Positions 43,295 through 52,057 of a stretch of DNA of 64,000 nucleotides are shown here, in pieces. A program made the position numbers and the translations under genes. The DNA comes from Actinacidiphila sp. DG2A-62 (lineage in GTDB: Bacteria; Actinomycetota; Actinomycetes; Streptomycetales; Streptomycetaceae). Each line of letters starts with the position of its first letter. Positions within the stretch are counted from its first letter, which is position 1. The DNA lies in the NCBI RefSeq assembly GCF_035825295.1, contig NZ_JAYMGI010000002.1, positions 6,191,501 to 6,255,500 on the forward strand, given 5' to 3'. The notes beneath the pieces were generated by a model. The model was not told the DNA's origin and ran no database searches. It saw only the letters and a list, made by a program, of their open reading frames with translations.

Positions 43295-43830
43295 CGGCGC
43301 GCACCCGTGGCAGCCGATGCGCCTGGCCGAGGAGCACCCGCCGTGACCACCTGTGCGGTCCGGTACGGAGGCGACGGGTGGAGTCCAAGCAGGGCGTGCC
43401 GTGCCTGGTGGTAGGCCGGCAGCAAGCGTGAGGCGACCGCGTAGGCGGCCTTGGCGGGATGGCGGGCGACCGCGATGCCGTGAGGAGTCAGCGGCACCTC
43501 GCTGCCGGTGATGTCGATGCCCAGCGGGGTCAGCGCGCCGGCGAAGAACTGGCGCGGCCGGGTCGGGCGGCCGATGACCAGGAGCTGGGTGAAGTCCTCG
43601 GCAGTCAGCAGGGCGCCGCGGCTCAGGCCGTAGGCGAAGACTACGAGCTGCGTGGCGGCGTGGTCCCATGGGAAGTCGGTCACCTTCCGGCGCTCGGTCT
43701 GGTCGGGCCAACTGAGGTCGGAGCTGGTCCAGTCACCGTGAAGTCGGTCGGCGAGCGCGGTGGCGAAGCGCGACAACCGGTCGAGGGGCGGGCGCAGCGG
43801 CTCGGACTCGACGGCGGCGAATTCGGGCAT
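43291..43830 (-). CDS. Paralogous family protein, copy 4 (short)
   Basis: Predicted 179 residues from the ATG at 43830 behind AGGAGA. It has the conserved N-terminal half of the family: RFATALADRLHGDWTSSDLS, FPWDHAATQLVVFAYGLSRG, ALLTAEDFTQLLVIGRPTRP, LTPHGIAVARHPAKAAYAV and SRLLPAYHQARHALLGL, but not the long helical C-terminus of copies 1-3. Translationally coupled to the MFS transporter. The short form shows which part of the family is the core domain. Confidence 0.74.
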   Translation of the reverse strand: MPEFAAVESEPLRPPLDRLSRFATALADRLHGDWTSSDLSWPDQTERRKVTDFPWDHAATQLVVFAYGLSRGALLTAEDFTQLLVIGRPTRPRQFFAGALTPLGIDITGSEVPLTPHGIAVARHPAKAAYAVASRLLPAYHQARHALLGLHPSPPYRTAQVVTAGAPRPGASAATGARR

Positions 43831-44214
43831 GGCCGAGGCGGGTCTCCTGTCATACACGCCTGAGCGTGAGGTCATCGGTGTGGACCTTGCGGAACGGACA
43901 CCGCTGGTGTGGGCGGCGACAGCATTGGGCGCGGAGGTCTCCAACCGCGGGGAAGCGTCGCGGTGGGTTTGTCATGCAGCGCGTCGGCTATCAAGATCGT
44001 TGTGCCGGTGCGGCGTTCGATGACCAGCCGATGCGGTCATGCTCACGGGCCGCCGGTGGCGACTGCGGTGGCGGTCCGGGCCGTCGCGGGGTCGATGGGG
44101 TGGCAAAGCGGGTCCGCGCGATCAGCGGTCGTGTCCAGGTTGATCGCCGCGGGGGCGTCGGGGCGGGGTCAACCAGGTCTTGGCCGTCGGGTGAGGCTGC
44201 CGAGAACTGCGGCT
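43831..44214. other. Gap without a recognised gene
   Basis: About 380 bases. Open frames here have no ribosome site and no recognisable sequence, and I see no strong hairpin. It separates the paralog/MFS pair from the glycosyltransferase gene and may hold their promoters. Confidence 0.4.
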
Positions 44215-44985
44215 CTACAGTGTTGCCCCTCCCGCGGTTTTCCGGCCGGTGTGCGGTCGGTGGCCGAGGGCGAGGGCCAAGTCGTTTCCTGACCTCCAAG
44301 CGAAGTTCCGGGCTGCTGCTTCCAGTTCGTCGTACTGCGTTTGCCGGGTGAGTTGGTGGGGGTGTTTGCGGTAGTGGTAGACGACCTGCGGCAGCAGCTC
44401 CCCGGCTGCCAGGTGGGTGACGCGCAGGGCGAGGTAGTCCTCGCCCTGGACGAGGCCGCCCATGCCGCCGATTGCGGACCACAGGTGGGTACGGGCCAGG
44501 ATGGTGGTCGGGCCGAGCGGGATCGTGTGGTGGGGGGTGGGCCAGTACGCCCACACCGCACCCGGCTCGTGCCGGCCCGACGGAGTGGAGCACTTCCACA
44601 GGTGGAGCGAGCCGTCGTCGTACAGGTCGGCGCTGTCGCCGGCGACCCATCCCAGGCCGGTGTTGTCCAGGTGGTGCAGGCGGCTGCTCAAGCTGAAGGG
44701 CGGCAGAACATCGTCGTCATCGGCCCATGTCAGGGCCCGCCCGCTGGCGAGGTTCACCGCGAGGTTGCGGGCGCAGGCGGCGCCGACCGGGCGCGGCAGG
44801 GGCAGCACCCGGACCCGTGAGTCGGCGGCCAACGGTGTCGGCAGCAGGGCGGGGTCGGCGCCGTCGATGGCGAGGACTGCTTCCCAGTCAGCGTCCTGGG
44901 CGTCGAGGCTGGCATGCAATTCCGTGAGAAAACGGAGTCGTTCGGGGCGCAGCCGGGTGGCGACGACGACGGTGACGTCGGGTAT
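44215..44985 (-). CDS. GT2-family glycosyltransferase, probable ATA start
   Basis: Predicted 256 residues. AAAGGAG is followed 6 bases later by ATA at 44985, after which PDVTVVVATRLRPERLRFL begins exactly as GT2 enzymes do; no ATG or GTG is near. The GT-A fold markers are present: LAIDGADP, GAACARNLAVNLASGRALTW and the DxD-type WADDDDVLPPF, then GGLVQGEDYLALRV near the catalytic base region. It transfers a sugar from a nucleotide donor; the acceptor is unknown. Not a usual transfer gene, so probably cargo. Confidence 0.74.
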   Translation of the reverse strand: MPDVTVVVATRLRPERLRFLTELHASLDAQDADWEAVLAIDGADPALLPTPLAADSRVRVLPLPRPVGAACARNLAVNLASGRALTWADDDDVLPPFSLSSRLHHLDNTGLGWVAGDSADLYDDGSLHLWKCSTPSGRHEPGAVWAYWPTPHHTIPLGPTTILARTHLWSAIGGMGGLVQGEDYLALRVTHLAAGELLPQVVYHYRKHPHQLTRQTQYDELEAAARNFAWRSGNDLALALGHRPHTGRKTAGGATL

Positions 44986-45122
44986 CGCGTGCTCCTTTCG
45001 GGTTGAAGGCCGGTCGTGGTGAGCGTCGGGGCGGCTCGGGAGCCCGAGGCGGTGTGCGCGGGCGGCTGGCGGCACGTCCAGTGGTCTGGGCGCTCGCTCG
45101 TCCCTCCAGTTGGCGAGCGACC

Positions 45123-46163
45123 TCAAGAACGGGTGGAGGCGGGCGGTCCCTCGGCGCCGGTCAGCTCGCATCCGTAGCCCAGCAGTAGGGCTTTGGCCGT
45201 CGGGGTGGGGATCAGGGCGGCGTCGTTGCACACGAAGGTGTCGGTGACCGCGGTGCGCGGGGTCTTGCCGAGCCAGGCCCTGGTGTCGGGGCCGGCGGTG
45301 AGCTGCCAGCCCGGGGCGAGGGTGTCGGTCTGGGTGTGGGTGTGGGCGAACAGCAGGACGGCTCCGCCGCCCACGGTCTTCAGGCCGTAGGCGTTGTTCC
45401 AGACGTTGTTGGCCGCGGCGAAGACGGTGACGCCCTTCTTCCCCAGCCGGTGGATGTTCTTGTCGTGGACGCCGGCCTGCTGCCTGCTGGCCGGTGTCGG
45501 GGTGAAGAACTGGGCCGCCGAATTCTTGCCGCCGGTGGCGAAGTTGTCGGTGACCCCGGTCCGGAGTCTGTCGGCGTCGAAGGCGGGTTGGGCGCTGCCG
45601 TCGGCCGCGACCGCGGTGGCGTACCCGTCGGCGTCCAGCGCGATGTCCGGCAGCGGCACTGCGTCCAGGTCCGGTGCCAGGACCATCTGCCAGCTGCGGT
45701 CGGGCTGCTGGGCGAACACGACCAGTCTCCAGTTCTTGGTACCGGTCTGTGTGAGGCCGGCAGCGAACCACCGCGGCGTTCCGGGCAGGAACTTCGGGAT
45801 ATACAGGCGCGCGGTGGCCGCGTCGTAGGACCACGGCTTGTACGGCTCACGGTCCTTGGCCGGCGTTCCGGAGTCCTGCTTGTACCCGCCGACCGACATC
45901 GCGAACAGCGCGTCGTTCTCCACGGTGTCCAGCAGCCGTGCGTCGTCGTGGGCGTTGGCCTGGTTGTTGACCTGCGAATAGTGCCGGATCAAGCGCAGGG
46001 CGGTCTGCTTGTCCAGCGCGGGCGACGCGGTGTGCCGCGGCGAAGGCTTCGTGCCGACACGGCTGGCGGTGTGGCTCGGTGCCGGGGTGCTGGTTGTGCC
46101 GTGGCACGCGGTCGCCGTCAGTGCGAGGCAGACAGTCGCGGCAGCGGTGAGGGTGATGCGGAG
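45123..46163 (-). CDS. Probable lipoprotein, near-cognate start
   Basis: Predicted 346 residues. TTGGAG is followed 6 bases later by ATC (46163); a TTG at 46178 has no ribosome site. The N-terminus LRITLTAAATVCLALTATAC is a signal peptide ending in a lipobox-like TAC, so the mature protein would be anchored outside the membrane. The mature part has SRVGTKPSPRHTASP (flexible), LRLIRHYSQVNNQANAHDDA, PKFLPGTPRWFAAGLTQ and QQAGVHDKNIHRLGKKGVTV. No family recognised. A conjugation-associated surface protein is possible. Confidence 0.66.
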   Translation of the reverse strand, partial: LRITLTAAATVCLALTATACHGTTSTPAPSHTASRVGTKPSPRHTASPALDKQTALRLIRHYSQVNNQANAHDDARLLDTVENDALFAMSVGGYKQDSGTPAKDREPYKPWSYDAATARLYIPKFLPGTPRWFAAGLTQTGTKNWRLVVFAQQPDRSWQMVLAPDLDAVPLPDIALDADGYATAVAADGSAQPAFDADRLRTGVTDNFATGGKNSAAQFFTPTPASRQQAGVHDKNIHRLGKKGVTVFAAANNVWNNAYGLKTVGGGAVLLFAHTHTQTDTLAPGWQLTAGPDTRAWLGKTPRTAVTDTFVCNDAALIPTPTAKALLLGYGCELTGAEGPPASTRS

Positions 46164-46239
46164 GATGAACTGCTCCAAGGGGTGGCGGGAGGAAGCGGGG
46201 GGCGTCGGGGAGGGCTTCGGGGCGACGGTGCTGACGGGC

Positions 46240-46881
46240 TCAGCGGCGGCTGGTGAGCTGCTGGGGCGAAGGTGATCCTGCGGCCGGCGGGCGCCTGACT
46301 GTCAGGCAGGGAGCCGTGGGACGCAGGCCGGTCAGCGGTGGGTGAGCGTCCGGTCGCCACAGCCGTGGGTCGTCGCTGTAGGACCCGAGGGGGTCGCTGT
46401 CCCAGCCGACGACCGGGCCGCGGGTGTATTGGGTGAGGGCGATGACCTCGACGCCGTGCGGGCGCAGCACGTAGGCCCATTCCACATCGCTGTCCCGGGT
46501 GTTGGACTGGTCGATGACCATGCGCTGGGCGGGGCTGCCATCGGTGGTGTGCACGTTGTCGATCGGTCTGCTCGGGCCGATGGGGTGGGGGTGGAGGACC
46601 GTGCCGAAGTGGACCGGGGCGCCGTCGAGCAGGTCGTCGCCCAGAGAGTCCCAGCCGATCGCGTGGGTGTCGATCAGGTGGCGGCTCAGTTCCTCGGCGC
46701 TGCGGGCGAAGCGGTACTGGTGAGCGGCGAGCAGCAGCGGGAGATGGTTGCTGGGGTAGCCGTCGTGGTGGACGTAGATGCCGCGGTACCCGGCATCGGT
46801 GAGGCGCGCGACGCAGGAGCGGGTGGCCAGGGGAGCCTCCTGGAGGCGAGGGTCGAGGTGGAGCCGGGTCTTGGCTGTCAG
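46240..46881 (-). CDS. Conserved hypothetical protein, CTG start in a 4-base overlap
   Basis: Predicted 213 residues. The upstream gene ends CTGA, and CTG at 46881 is in frame, the same layout as the ATGA/GTGA overlaps elsewhere in this run. Characteristic stretches: GYRGIYVHHDGYPSNHLPLL, LIDTHAIGWDSLGDDLLDGA, VEWAYVLRPHGVEVIALTQY and VVGWDSDPLGSYSDDPRLW. I recall similar proteins as common in Streptomyces, without a known role. No membrane segment. Confidence 0.66.
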   Translation of the reverse strand: MTAKTRLHLDPRLQEAPLATRSCVARLTDAGYRGIYVHHDGYPSNHLPLLLAAHQYRFARSAEELSRHLIDTHAIGWDSLGDDLLDGAPVHFGTVLHPHPIGPSRPIDNVHTTDGSPAQRMVIDQSNTRDSDVEWAYVLRPHGVEVIALTQYTRGPVVGWDSDPLGSYSDDPRLWRPDAHPPLTGLRPTAPCLTVRRPPAAGSPSPQQLTSRR

Positions 46882-47492
46882 CGAGCCGGGCGGCGCGGCG
46901 GGATTGCCGGGAGGGGTGTGCCGGGGCGGACAGCGGGTGCGCTGGATCGAGGAGCCGGCCGGGGCGACCGCGGCGCGGTGGGTTCGCTGGCCGGTGTTGG
47001 AGCGACGGGCGCGAGCGACGCCACGAAGGCGCGGTCGGCGGTGCGGCGGAGTCGTCCGCCGCTCTCGTTGAGGTTGCGGCGGGCGGCGTCGACCGCCTCG
47101 GCGATGGCTGATCGGGCTGTGCGCTGTTCCGCGGTGCGCTCGGCGGAGCGAGGCTGGCTGCGGAGCTGGTGCAAGTGTCCGGCGTGGGTCACGGCGGCGC
47201 CCAGGTGTGCCAGGGCGGCTGTCAGGGCGCCGACGGCGCCGGTCAGAACGGCTACTCTGCTGCGGGCAAGGTCGGCTGACGGGTCGCGGCCGTTGCCGAC
47301 GGACAACTCGGCGTCGGCGGCGGCAGCCGTCGCGTACGCCACCAGAGACGTCAGTTCGCGGACCCGCGTCTCCAGCCAGGTGAGCTCGCCGCCACGCCGG
47401 TACGGCGACTCGGGGACCAGCAGCTCGTCGGCCGTGCGGTGTGCTTGCTGGGCGATCCAGTGCAGCTGACCCATCTCGTCGAAGGCGAAGAT
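46878..47492 (-). CDS. Helical hypothetical protein, probable ATC start
   Basis: Predicted 204 residues. GGAAGGA is followed 6 bases later by ATC (47492), giving FAFDEMGQLHWIAQQAHRTA; the ATG six codons later (47474) lacks a good ribosome site but cannot be excluded. The protein is almost entirely helical (TWLETRVRELTSLVAYATAA, RTARSAIAEAVDAARRNLN) with a Pro-rich tail. Similar helical proteins accompany transfer ATPases in actinobacterial elements. Function unknown. Confidence 0.6.
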   Translation of the reverse strand: MFAFDEMGQLHWIAQQAHRTADELLVPESPYRRGGELTWLETRVRELTSLVAYATAAAADAELSVGNGRDPSADLARSRVAVLTGAVGALTAALAHLGAAVTHAGHLHQLRSQPRSAERTAEQRTARSAIAEAVDAARRNLNESGGRLRRTADRAFVASLAPVAPTPASEPTAPRSPRPAPRSSAPAVRPGTPLPAIPPRRPAR

Positions 47493-47554
47493 CGTGCGTC
47501 CTTCCGGTCCTGCTTATGCGGTGGCCGGCACCCGCGGGCCAGACGGGTGACGGG

Positions 47555-48166
47555 TCAGCGTCGTCCGCGTCGCGATCCCGGCGGCACATCGCGGGCCGGG
47601 TGGGGCCGCTGCGAGGACGCGCCGGACACGGCGGCGTCGGCGACGCGAAGCTGCTGAGCGATCGTCCCCATGACGGCGGCGGCGCGCGCGAGGACGGGCG
47701 ACGGGCTGTCGGCGTCGATGCCGTGCCGCCCCGTAGCAGTGGCAGCGGTCTCCACCGCGGCGAGGATCTCGGCGAGTTGTTCCAGCAGATCCGTCGCTGG
47801 TTCGAGGATCTGCTGCGGCACCCCGGCGTACGGATCGCTCGATTCTCCTGGGACGAGCCGCGCGGTGAGGGAGCGCAGAGCGTCGCTGTAGCGGCGCGCT
47901 GTTGCGGCGTCGGGGACGCTGGCGCGACGGGCCGTGGGGTTGTCGCCGGCGACCGTGATGTCGGTGTCCCTCACCTTGCCGTAGGTGATGTGGGTCAGGT
48001 GGACTCCGTCATCGAGCAGGGTCTCGACGCGTGCCTCGGTGGCTTCGAAGTCGGACACCTGGGCCCAGGCGTCATCGACATTGCGTGCGCGCACTGTGAA
48101 GTGCAGCGTCCCGTCCTGAGCGACGCGGAAGACAGTGGCGGGGTCTGGTCGTTGGGCGGCAGTCAG
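47555..48166 (-). CDS. Hypothetical protein, probable CTG start
   Basis: Predicted 203 residues. AAGGAAAG is followed about 6 bases later by CTG (48166). VFRVAQDGTLHFTVRARNVD, DDAWAQVSDFEATEARVETL and LTHITYGKVRDTDI form a small mixed fold; EQLAEILAAVETAATATGRH is a helix near the end. The tail is Pro/Arg-rich. An alternative start at 48328 would add an Arg/His-rich leader. Function unknown. Next to the VirB4-like gene. Confidence 0.56.
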   Translation of the reverse strand: MTAAQRPDPATVFRVAQDGTLHFTVRARNVDDAWAQVSDFEATEARVETLLDDGVHLTHITYGKVRDTDITVAGDNPTARRASVPDAATARRYSDALRSLTARLVPGESSDPYAGVPQQILEPATDLLEQLAEILAAVETAATATGRHGIDADSPSPVLARAAAVMGTIAQQLRVADAAVSGASSQRPHPARDVPPGSRRGRR

Positions 48167-48367
48167 GGCGGACTTTCCTTCAAACGCGGGTGGCGGGGTG
48201 GTCGGCCACGGCGGGCCGTGAGGCGTGCGCATGCGCTGGCGTTGTGCGTCGGCGTGATGGGCGGGTGCGCCCGCGGAGTGCGACGGCTCCGCGGGGTCGG
48301 ACGGGGCGGGAAGCCTTGGCCTCTTCACCTCGGTCGGCTGCGACGCGGGTCGGGGGGTGTCCGGCGG

Positions 48368-49873
48368 TCAGTGCATTCTGGCGTCGGTGTCGAAGAGGCG
48401 GGCCTCGTGCGGGTGCAGGAGGTGCTGGACGATGAAGCTGCGTCCGGCGACCTTCCACAGGCCGCGTCCGCGTTGGAGGGCGGAGACGGCTTGCGTTTCG
48501 ACGCCGGTCAGTCCGAGGAGCCCGGCGGAGGCGGTGAGCTGGTCGGCCTCCTGGCGGTAGATGACGCGGGTGGAGCAGTCTGCGAGGAGGCCCTCGGCGA
48601 GGACCCGGCCGCGTGATCCGGCGTCGCCGGCGGACAGCAGGTCGGACAGGCGGTGGATGATCAGCAGGTTGGCGATGCCGAGGCCGCGGCTGAGCTTCCA
48701 CTGGGACTGCATCCGCTCCAGCAGGCCGATGTGCCGCAGCAGCCGCCAGCCTTCGTCGTAGACGATCCAGCGCCGGCCGCCGTCGGGGTCGGCGAGAGCG
48801 GCCTCCATCCACGCCGAGGCGCAGGTCATGGCGAGTACGAGGGCGGTGTCGGTGCCAGATCCACCGAGGCGGGACAGGTCGATGGTGAGCATCGGGGCGG
48901 CGGGATCGAAGGCGACGGTGGTGGGGGCGTCGAACATCCCGGCCAGGTCGCCGTGGACGAGTCGGCGCAGGGAGTGGGCGACGTCGCGCGCGGCGTCGCC
49001 GAGTTTGCCGGAGACGGCGCCCGCGGCGGCGTCCAGCTGCTTCGGGGCGTTGAGGGTGGCGGCGATGTCGCCGAGCAGGGGCGTGCGGCCGGTGTTCTCG
49101 CTGGTGGCGACGACGGCGTCGAGGGCGACGTCCAGGGCGGTGTGCTCCATCGGCCTGAGATCGCGGCCCAGGACGGTGCGGGCGAGCGAGCTGAGCAGCA
49201 GCAGGCGTCGCTTGCGGACCTCGTTGGCCCATTCGGCGGCGGTGGAGGTGGCGGGGCGGGGCGGGGCGTCGAGCGGGTTGAGCTTTCCGGGCAGGCCGAC
49301 GCCGAGGGCGATGGTGGTGCCGCCGAGCGCCGCGGCGACCACTGACCACTCGCCCTTGGGATCGCAAGGAACGTATACGCGGTAGCCGTGGGCGATCGAG
49401 CGCAGCGCGAGTGACTTCGCCAGGGCGCTTTTGCCCTGTCCGATGACGCCGGCGAGCAAGGCGTTCGGGTTGGTGAATCCTTCCAGCGTTCCGTACAGGG
49501 AGAACGGGTCGAACGTGAAGGAGGCTTCGGCGTGCACGTCGCGGCCGATGTAGATGCCGTCGGAGCCGAGGCCGCCTTCGGCCAGGAAGGGGTAGGCGCC
49601 GCTCACGGTGGCGGTGGTCATCCGCTGCGCCGGGAGCTTGAGACGACGGCTGCGGGCGGATGCCGGGCCGGGGCGTCCTGCCGCCGGATAGACCGGCGCG
49701 GGCACGCCCGTTTCCTCGGCGGCTGGACTGTCGCCCGGGGCGTCGGGCCCCGCGTCGAGGGCCCGGGCCGCGGCCCGGGCGAGTGCGAGGCGGGCGGCCC
49801 TGCGGTCCGCGCGGGCGGCGTGGTGTGGGGTGAACAGGTCGCTGGCGCTGGTGCGGCGCGCTCGGGCGGTCAT
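48368..49873 (-). CDS. VirB4/TraC-like transfer ATPase
   Basis: Predicted 501 residues from the ATG at 49873. The ATPase domain has Walker A LLAGVIGQGKSALAKSLALR near 168, DLSRLGGSGTDTALVLAMTC, Walker B RRWIVYDEGWRLLRHIGLLE near 390 and IANLLIIHRLSDLLSAGDAG. This is the VirB4-type hexameric motor at the base of a type IV secretion channel, which powers substrate transfer and apparatus assembly. The N-terminal 100 residues are Arg/Ala-rich. It is shorter than classic VirB4 proteins (about 800), as usual for actinobacterial elements, where the SCO6880-like protein next to it covers the front part. Confidence 0.88.
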   Translation of the reverse strand: MTARARRTSASDLFTPHHAARADRRAARLALARAAARALDAGPDAPGDSPAAEETGVPAPVYPAAGRPGPASARSRRLKLPAQRMTTATVSGAYPFLAEGGLGSDGIYIGRDVHAEASFTFDPFSLYGTLEGFTNPNALLAGVIGQGKSALAKSLALRSIAHGYRVYVPCDPKGEWSVVAAALGGTTIALGVGLPGKLNPLDAPPRPATSTAAEWANEVRKRRLLLLSSLARTVLGRDLRPMEHTALDVALDAVVATSENTGRTPLLGDIAATLNAPKQLDAAAGAVSGKLGDAARDVAHSLRRLVHGDLAGMFDAPTTVAFDPAAPMLTIDLSRLGGSGTDTALVLAMTCASAWMEAALADPDGGRRWIVYDEGWRLLRHIGLLERMQSQWKLSRGLGIANLLIIHRLSDLLSAGDAGSRGRVLAEGLLADCSTRVIYRQEADQLTASAGLLGLTGVETQAVSALQRGRGLWKVAGRSFIVQHLLHPHEARLFDTDARMH

Positions 49874-49925
49874 CGGGCGTGCGTCTCCTTCTTCGGAACC
49901 AGCCGGCCGCGCGTGGCCGGGGGCG

Positions 49926-50399
49926 TCAGCGCACGCACGTGGTCGTGTGGCCGTGCAGCGGGGCGTTGAGGTCGGCAGCCGTGGTCGTGCGGCGGGCTGT
50001 GTGAACGGCGGCCAGGTGGCGCTGGCAGATGGTGACGAACGGCGGCCCGTCCACGAGCCGCGCTGGAGGGTGGCACGGCGGGTTCGCATCGGGAGCCGCC
50101 AGCGGCAGGGCGTGGAAGGCGTCGTGGACGGCGGCGGCTGCTTGCCACAAGCGGGTGCGGGAGCGCGTGAGGTGGTGGCCGGCAGCGGGGGAGGAGGGCC
50201 CGGTGGCGTCGCTGAGGTCGTCCAGCAACTGATGGCAGGCGATCAGGTGCTCGTGGATCAGGTCCAGGTGCGGTCGGTCGGCGGCAGCGGGAGGCGCGTC
50301 GTCGTGCGGGCGGCGGATGTTGGTGTGGCGCCGCAGCGCCGCGCCGGCGGCGCGCAGATAGGGATGCGTCGGAAAGGTCTCGGCGCGGGGGTGGGGCAA
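49926..50399 (-). CDS. Small hypothetical protein of the transfer cluster
   Basis: Predicted 157 residues from a TTG at 50399, 6 bases behind GAGGA. After an Arg/His-rich start come PHLDLIHEHLIACHQLLDDL, HHLTRSRTRLWQAAAAVHDA and PFVTICQRHLAAVHTARRTT. It is helical and soluble. It lies between the VirB4-like and SCO6880-like genes. Function unknown. Confidence 0.58.
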   Translation of the reverse strand: MPHPRAETFPTHPYLRAAGAALRRHTNIRRPHDDAPPAAADRPHLDLIHEHLIACHQLLDDLSDATGPSSPAAGHHLTRSRTRLWQAAAAVHDAFHALPLAAPDANPPCHPPARLVDGPPFVTICQRHLAAVHTARRTTTAADLNAPLHGHTTTCVR

Positions 50400-50533
50400 G
50401 GGGAGTCCTCGGGGTGTGTGCCGCCGGTCGCCGGTTGCTGCCGGGACCGCATCGGGGTGAGACGGGGTGTCGGGCGGGAACCGGGCCGTCGGGCTGCGGG
50501 TCGGGGCGTCGGCGCGGTGGTCCGAGCCGGTGG

Positions 50534-51997
50534 TCACAGGGCGAGGCGGGCCAGCGGGAGGGCTGCGGCGGCGAAAGCTTCGGACTGCTGGTAGGTCAGG
50601 CGTCGCAGGTCGATCTGGGTGGTGGCGGCGGCGGTCTCCGCGGTGGCGCACGCCGCGTCCAGAGCTTGGCGGGTGTCTGCAGACAGGGTGAGCAGGCCGG
50701 TCAGCGCGACGTCGGCGTGGCCGGCTATCAGCTCGCGCTCGCGTTGCGTGGTGTCGGCGTATTCGATGCTGTCGGATTCGGAGTCGACCCGGCCCTTGCG
50801 CTGGCGTTCGGCGGCGTCGGCGAGGATCGTTGCCTTCCTGCGCTGGACGTCGCGGAGCGCCGCGTCGAATTGCTGCGGTGCGTAGATGAGGGAGAAGGCG
50901 CGCCGTGTGCCGGCGGTGAACAACAGCTGGTGCAGAAATCCCGCGCCCGTCTGGGTCCGCGGCCAGTTCTCCACCCAGTACGTGGCGTGCTGTGCGGAGT
51001 CGGTGATCAGCCTGTCGGTTTCCTCGACCTGCACGACAGGGCCTGCGGCGGCGGGGGCGGCCTCGGCGTGACCGGCCGGTGACCACTGCTGGAGCCGGGG
51101 CAGGGCGGCCGGGTCGTAGGCGGTGCGGATGACCGCGGCGATCTCCGTGGCGGACAGCCATCCGGCCACGGTCAGCCCGGCGTTGCGCGCGGCCTGGCTG
51201 ACGGTCGCGGTGACCTGGCCCAGGACGGTGAACGCTCCGGGAAGGCCGCCGCCGGCCTGCGTGACCAGCCTTCGCGCGGCTTTGAGGTCCACGGCGACCA
51301 CCAGATACGTTTCGTGCGGGGCGGCTGCGGGGGCCGCAGAGCCGACGAGGTCGGCGTAGACGTCTCCCGCGACGGGGGCTTGCGGGCGTCCGTGCTGCTG
51401 CCAGTGCCGGACGAGTGCGTCCCCGGTGCCCGGAACGGTCCGCTCCAGCACCTGCACGGCGGTCACGTGTCCAGTGCGGGCGATCCCGGCCAGCGCCCGC
51501 CCCCAGGCCGTGATGTTGGCGTTCTGCGTGGCCGGGTCCAGCAGAGCGAAGGCGCGCGCGCTGACCCGCGCGACGGCGGTGAGGGTCTGGTTCCGCGGGT
51601 CGTGCAAGGCGGCGGCCTCCACACCGTCGGGCGAGATCACCCGCAGGGAGGCTGCGGAACCCGGTAGGTGCAGGAGTCCGTGGACGTGCGGTCGGGAGAC
51701 CGGACGCGCCAGCCACAGTCGCTGCTTGAACCACGCGCGGTACACGTAGCCGGCCGTGACCGGTATCCAGTCGATGAGCGTGCGCCCGCCGCGGCGCACG
51801 AACACCATGACACCGGCCGCCGCCCACAGCGGCAGCAGCGCGAGGGCGCCCAGGACGCCGGTGGTCATGACGGTGACCATCAGCAGGCAGACGACGGCGG
51901 AGGAGGCGAGCAACTGGGGCAGGGACAGGCCGAGCAGGATCCCGCGGCGCGGCCGGTGGGGGAATCGCACAGTGAGCGGGACGGGCTGCTCGGACAA
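50534..51997 (-). CDS. SCO6880-like (PrgI-like) transfer membrane protein
   Basis: Predicted 487 residues from a TTG at 51997, 6 bases behind AAGGGA. Two membrane segments at about 20-66 (ILLGLSLPQLLASSAVVCLL and LGALALLPLWAAAGVMVFV) form the PrgI-like part. The long soluble domain (YVYRAWFKQRLWLARPVSRP, VDLKAARRLVTQAGGGLPGA, AFSLIYAPQQFDAALRDVQR) corresponds to the front part of VirB4 that is separate in actinobacteria, as in the S. coelicolor SCO6880 family. It should be part of the inner-membrane transfer complex. Confidence 0.86.
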   Translation of the reverse strand: MSEQPVPLTVRFPHRPRRGILLGLSLPQLLASSAVVCLLMVTVMTTGVLGALALLPLWAAAGVMVFVRRGGRTLIDWIPVTAGYVYRAWFKQRLWLARPVSRPHVHGLLHLPGSAASLRVISPDGVEAAALHDPRNQTLTAVARVSARAFALLDPATQNANITAWGRALAGIARTGHVTAVQVLERTVPGTGDALVRHWQQHGRPQAPVAGDVYADLVGSAAPAAAPHETYLVVAVDLKAARRLVTQAGGGLPGAFTVLGQVTATVSQAARNAGLTVAGWLSATEIAAVIRTAYDPAALPRLQQWSPAGHAEAAPAAAGPVVQVEETDRLITDSAQHATYWVENWPRTQTGAGFLHQLLFTAGTRRAFSLIYAPQQFDAALRDVQRRKATILADAAERQRKGRVDSESDSIEYADTTQRERELIAGHADVALTGLLTLSADTRQALDAACATAETAAATTQIDLRRLTYQQSEAFAAAALPLARLAL

Positions 51998-52057
51998 GGA
52001 CGGTCCCTTCTGCGATGGGGATACAGCGGCGAGTTTGCGGCTGTGTGCGGGTCGGGT

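Noticed and set aside
43866..44351. Open frames in the gap before the glycosyltransferase
   Set aside because: No ribosome site, no recognisable motif, and composition typical of noncoding high-GC sequence.
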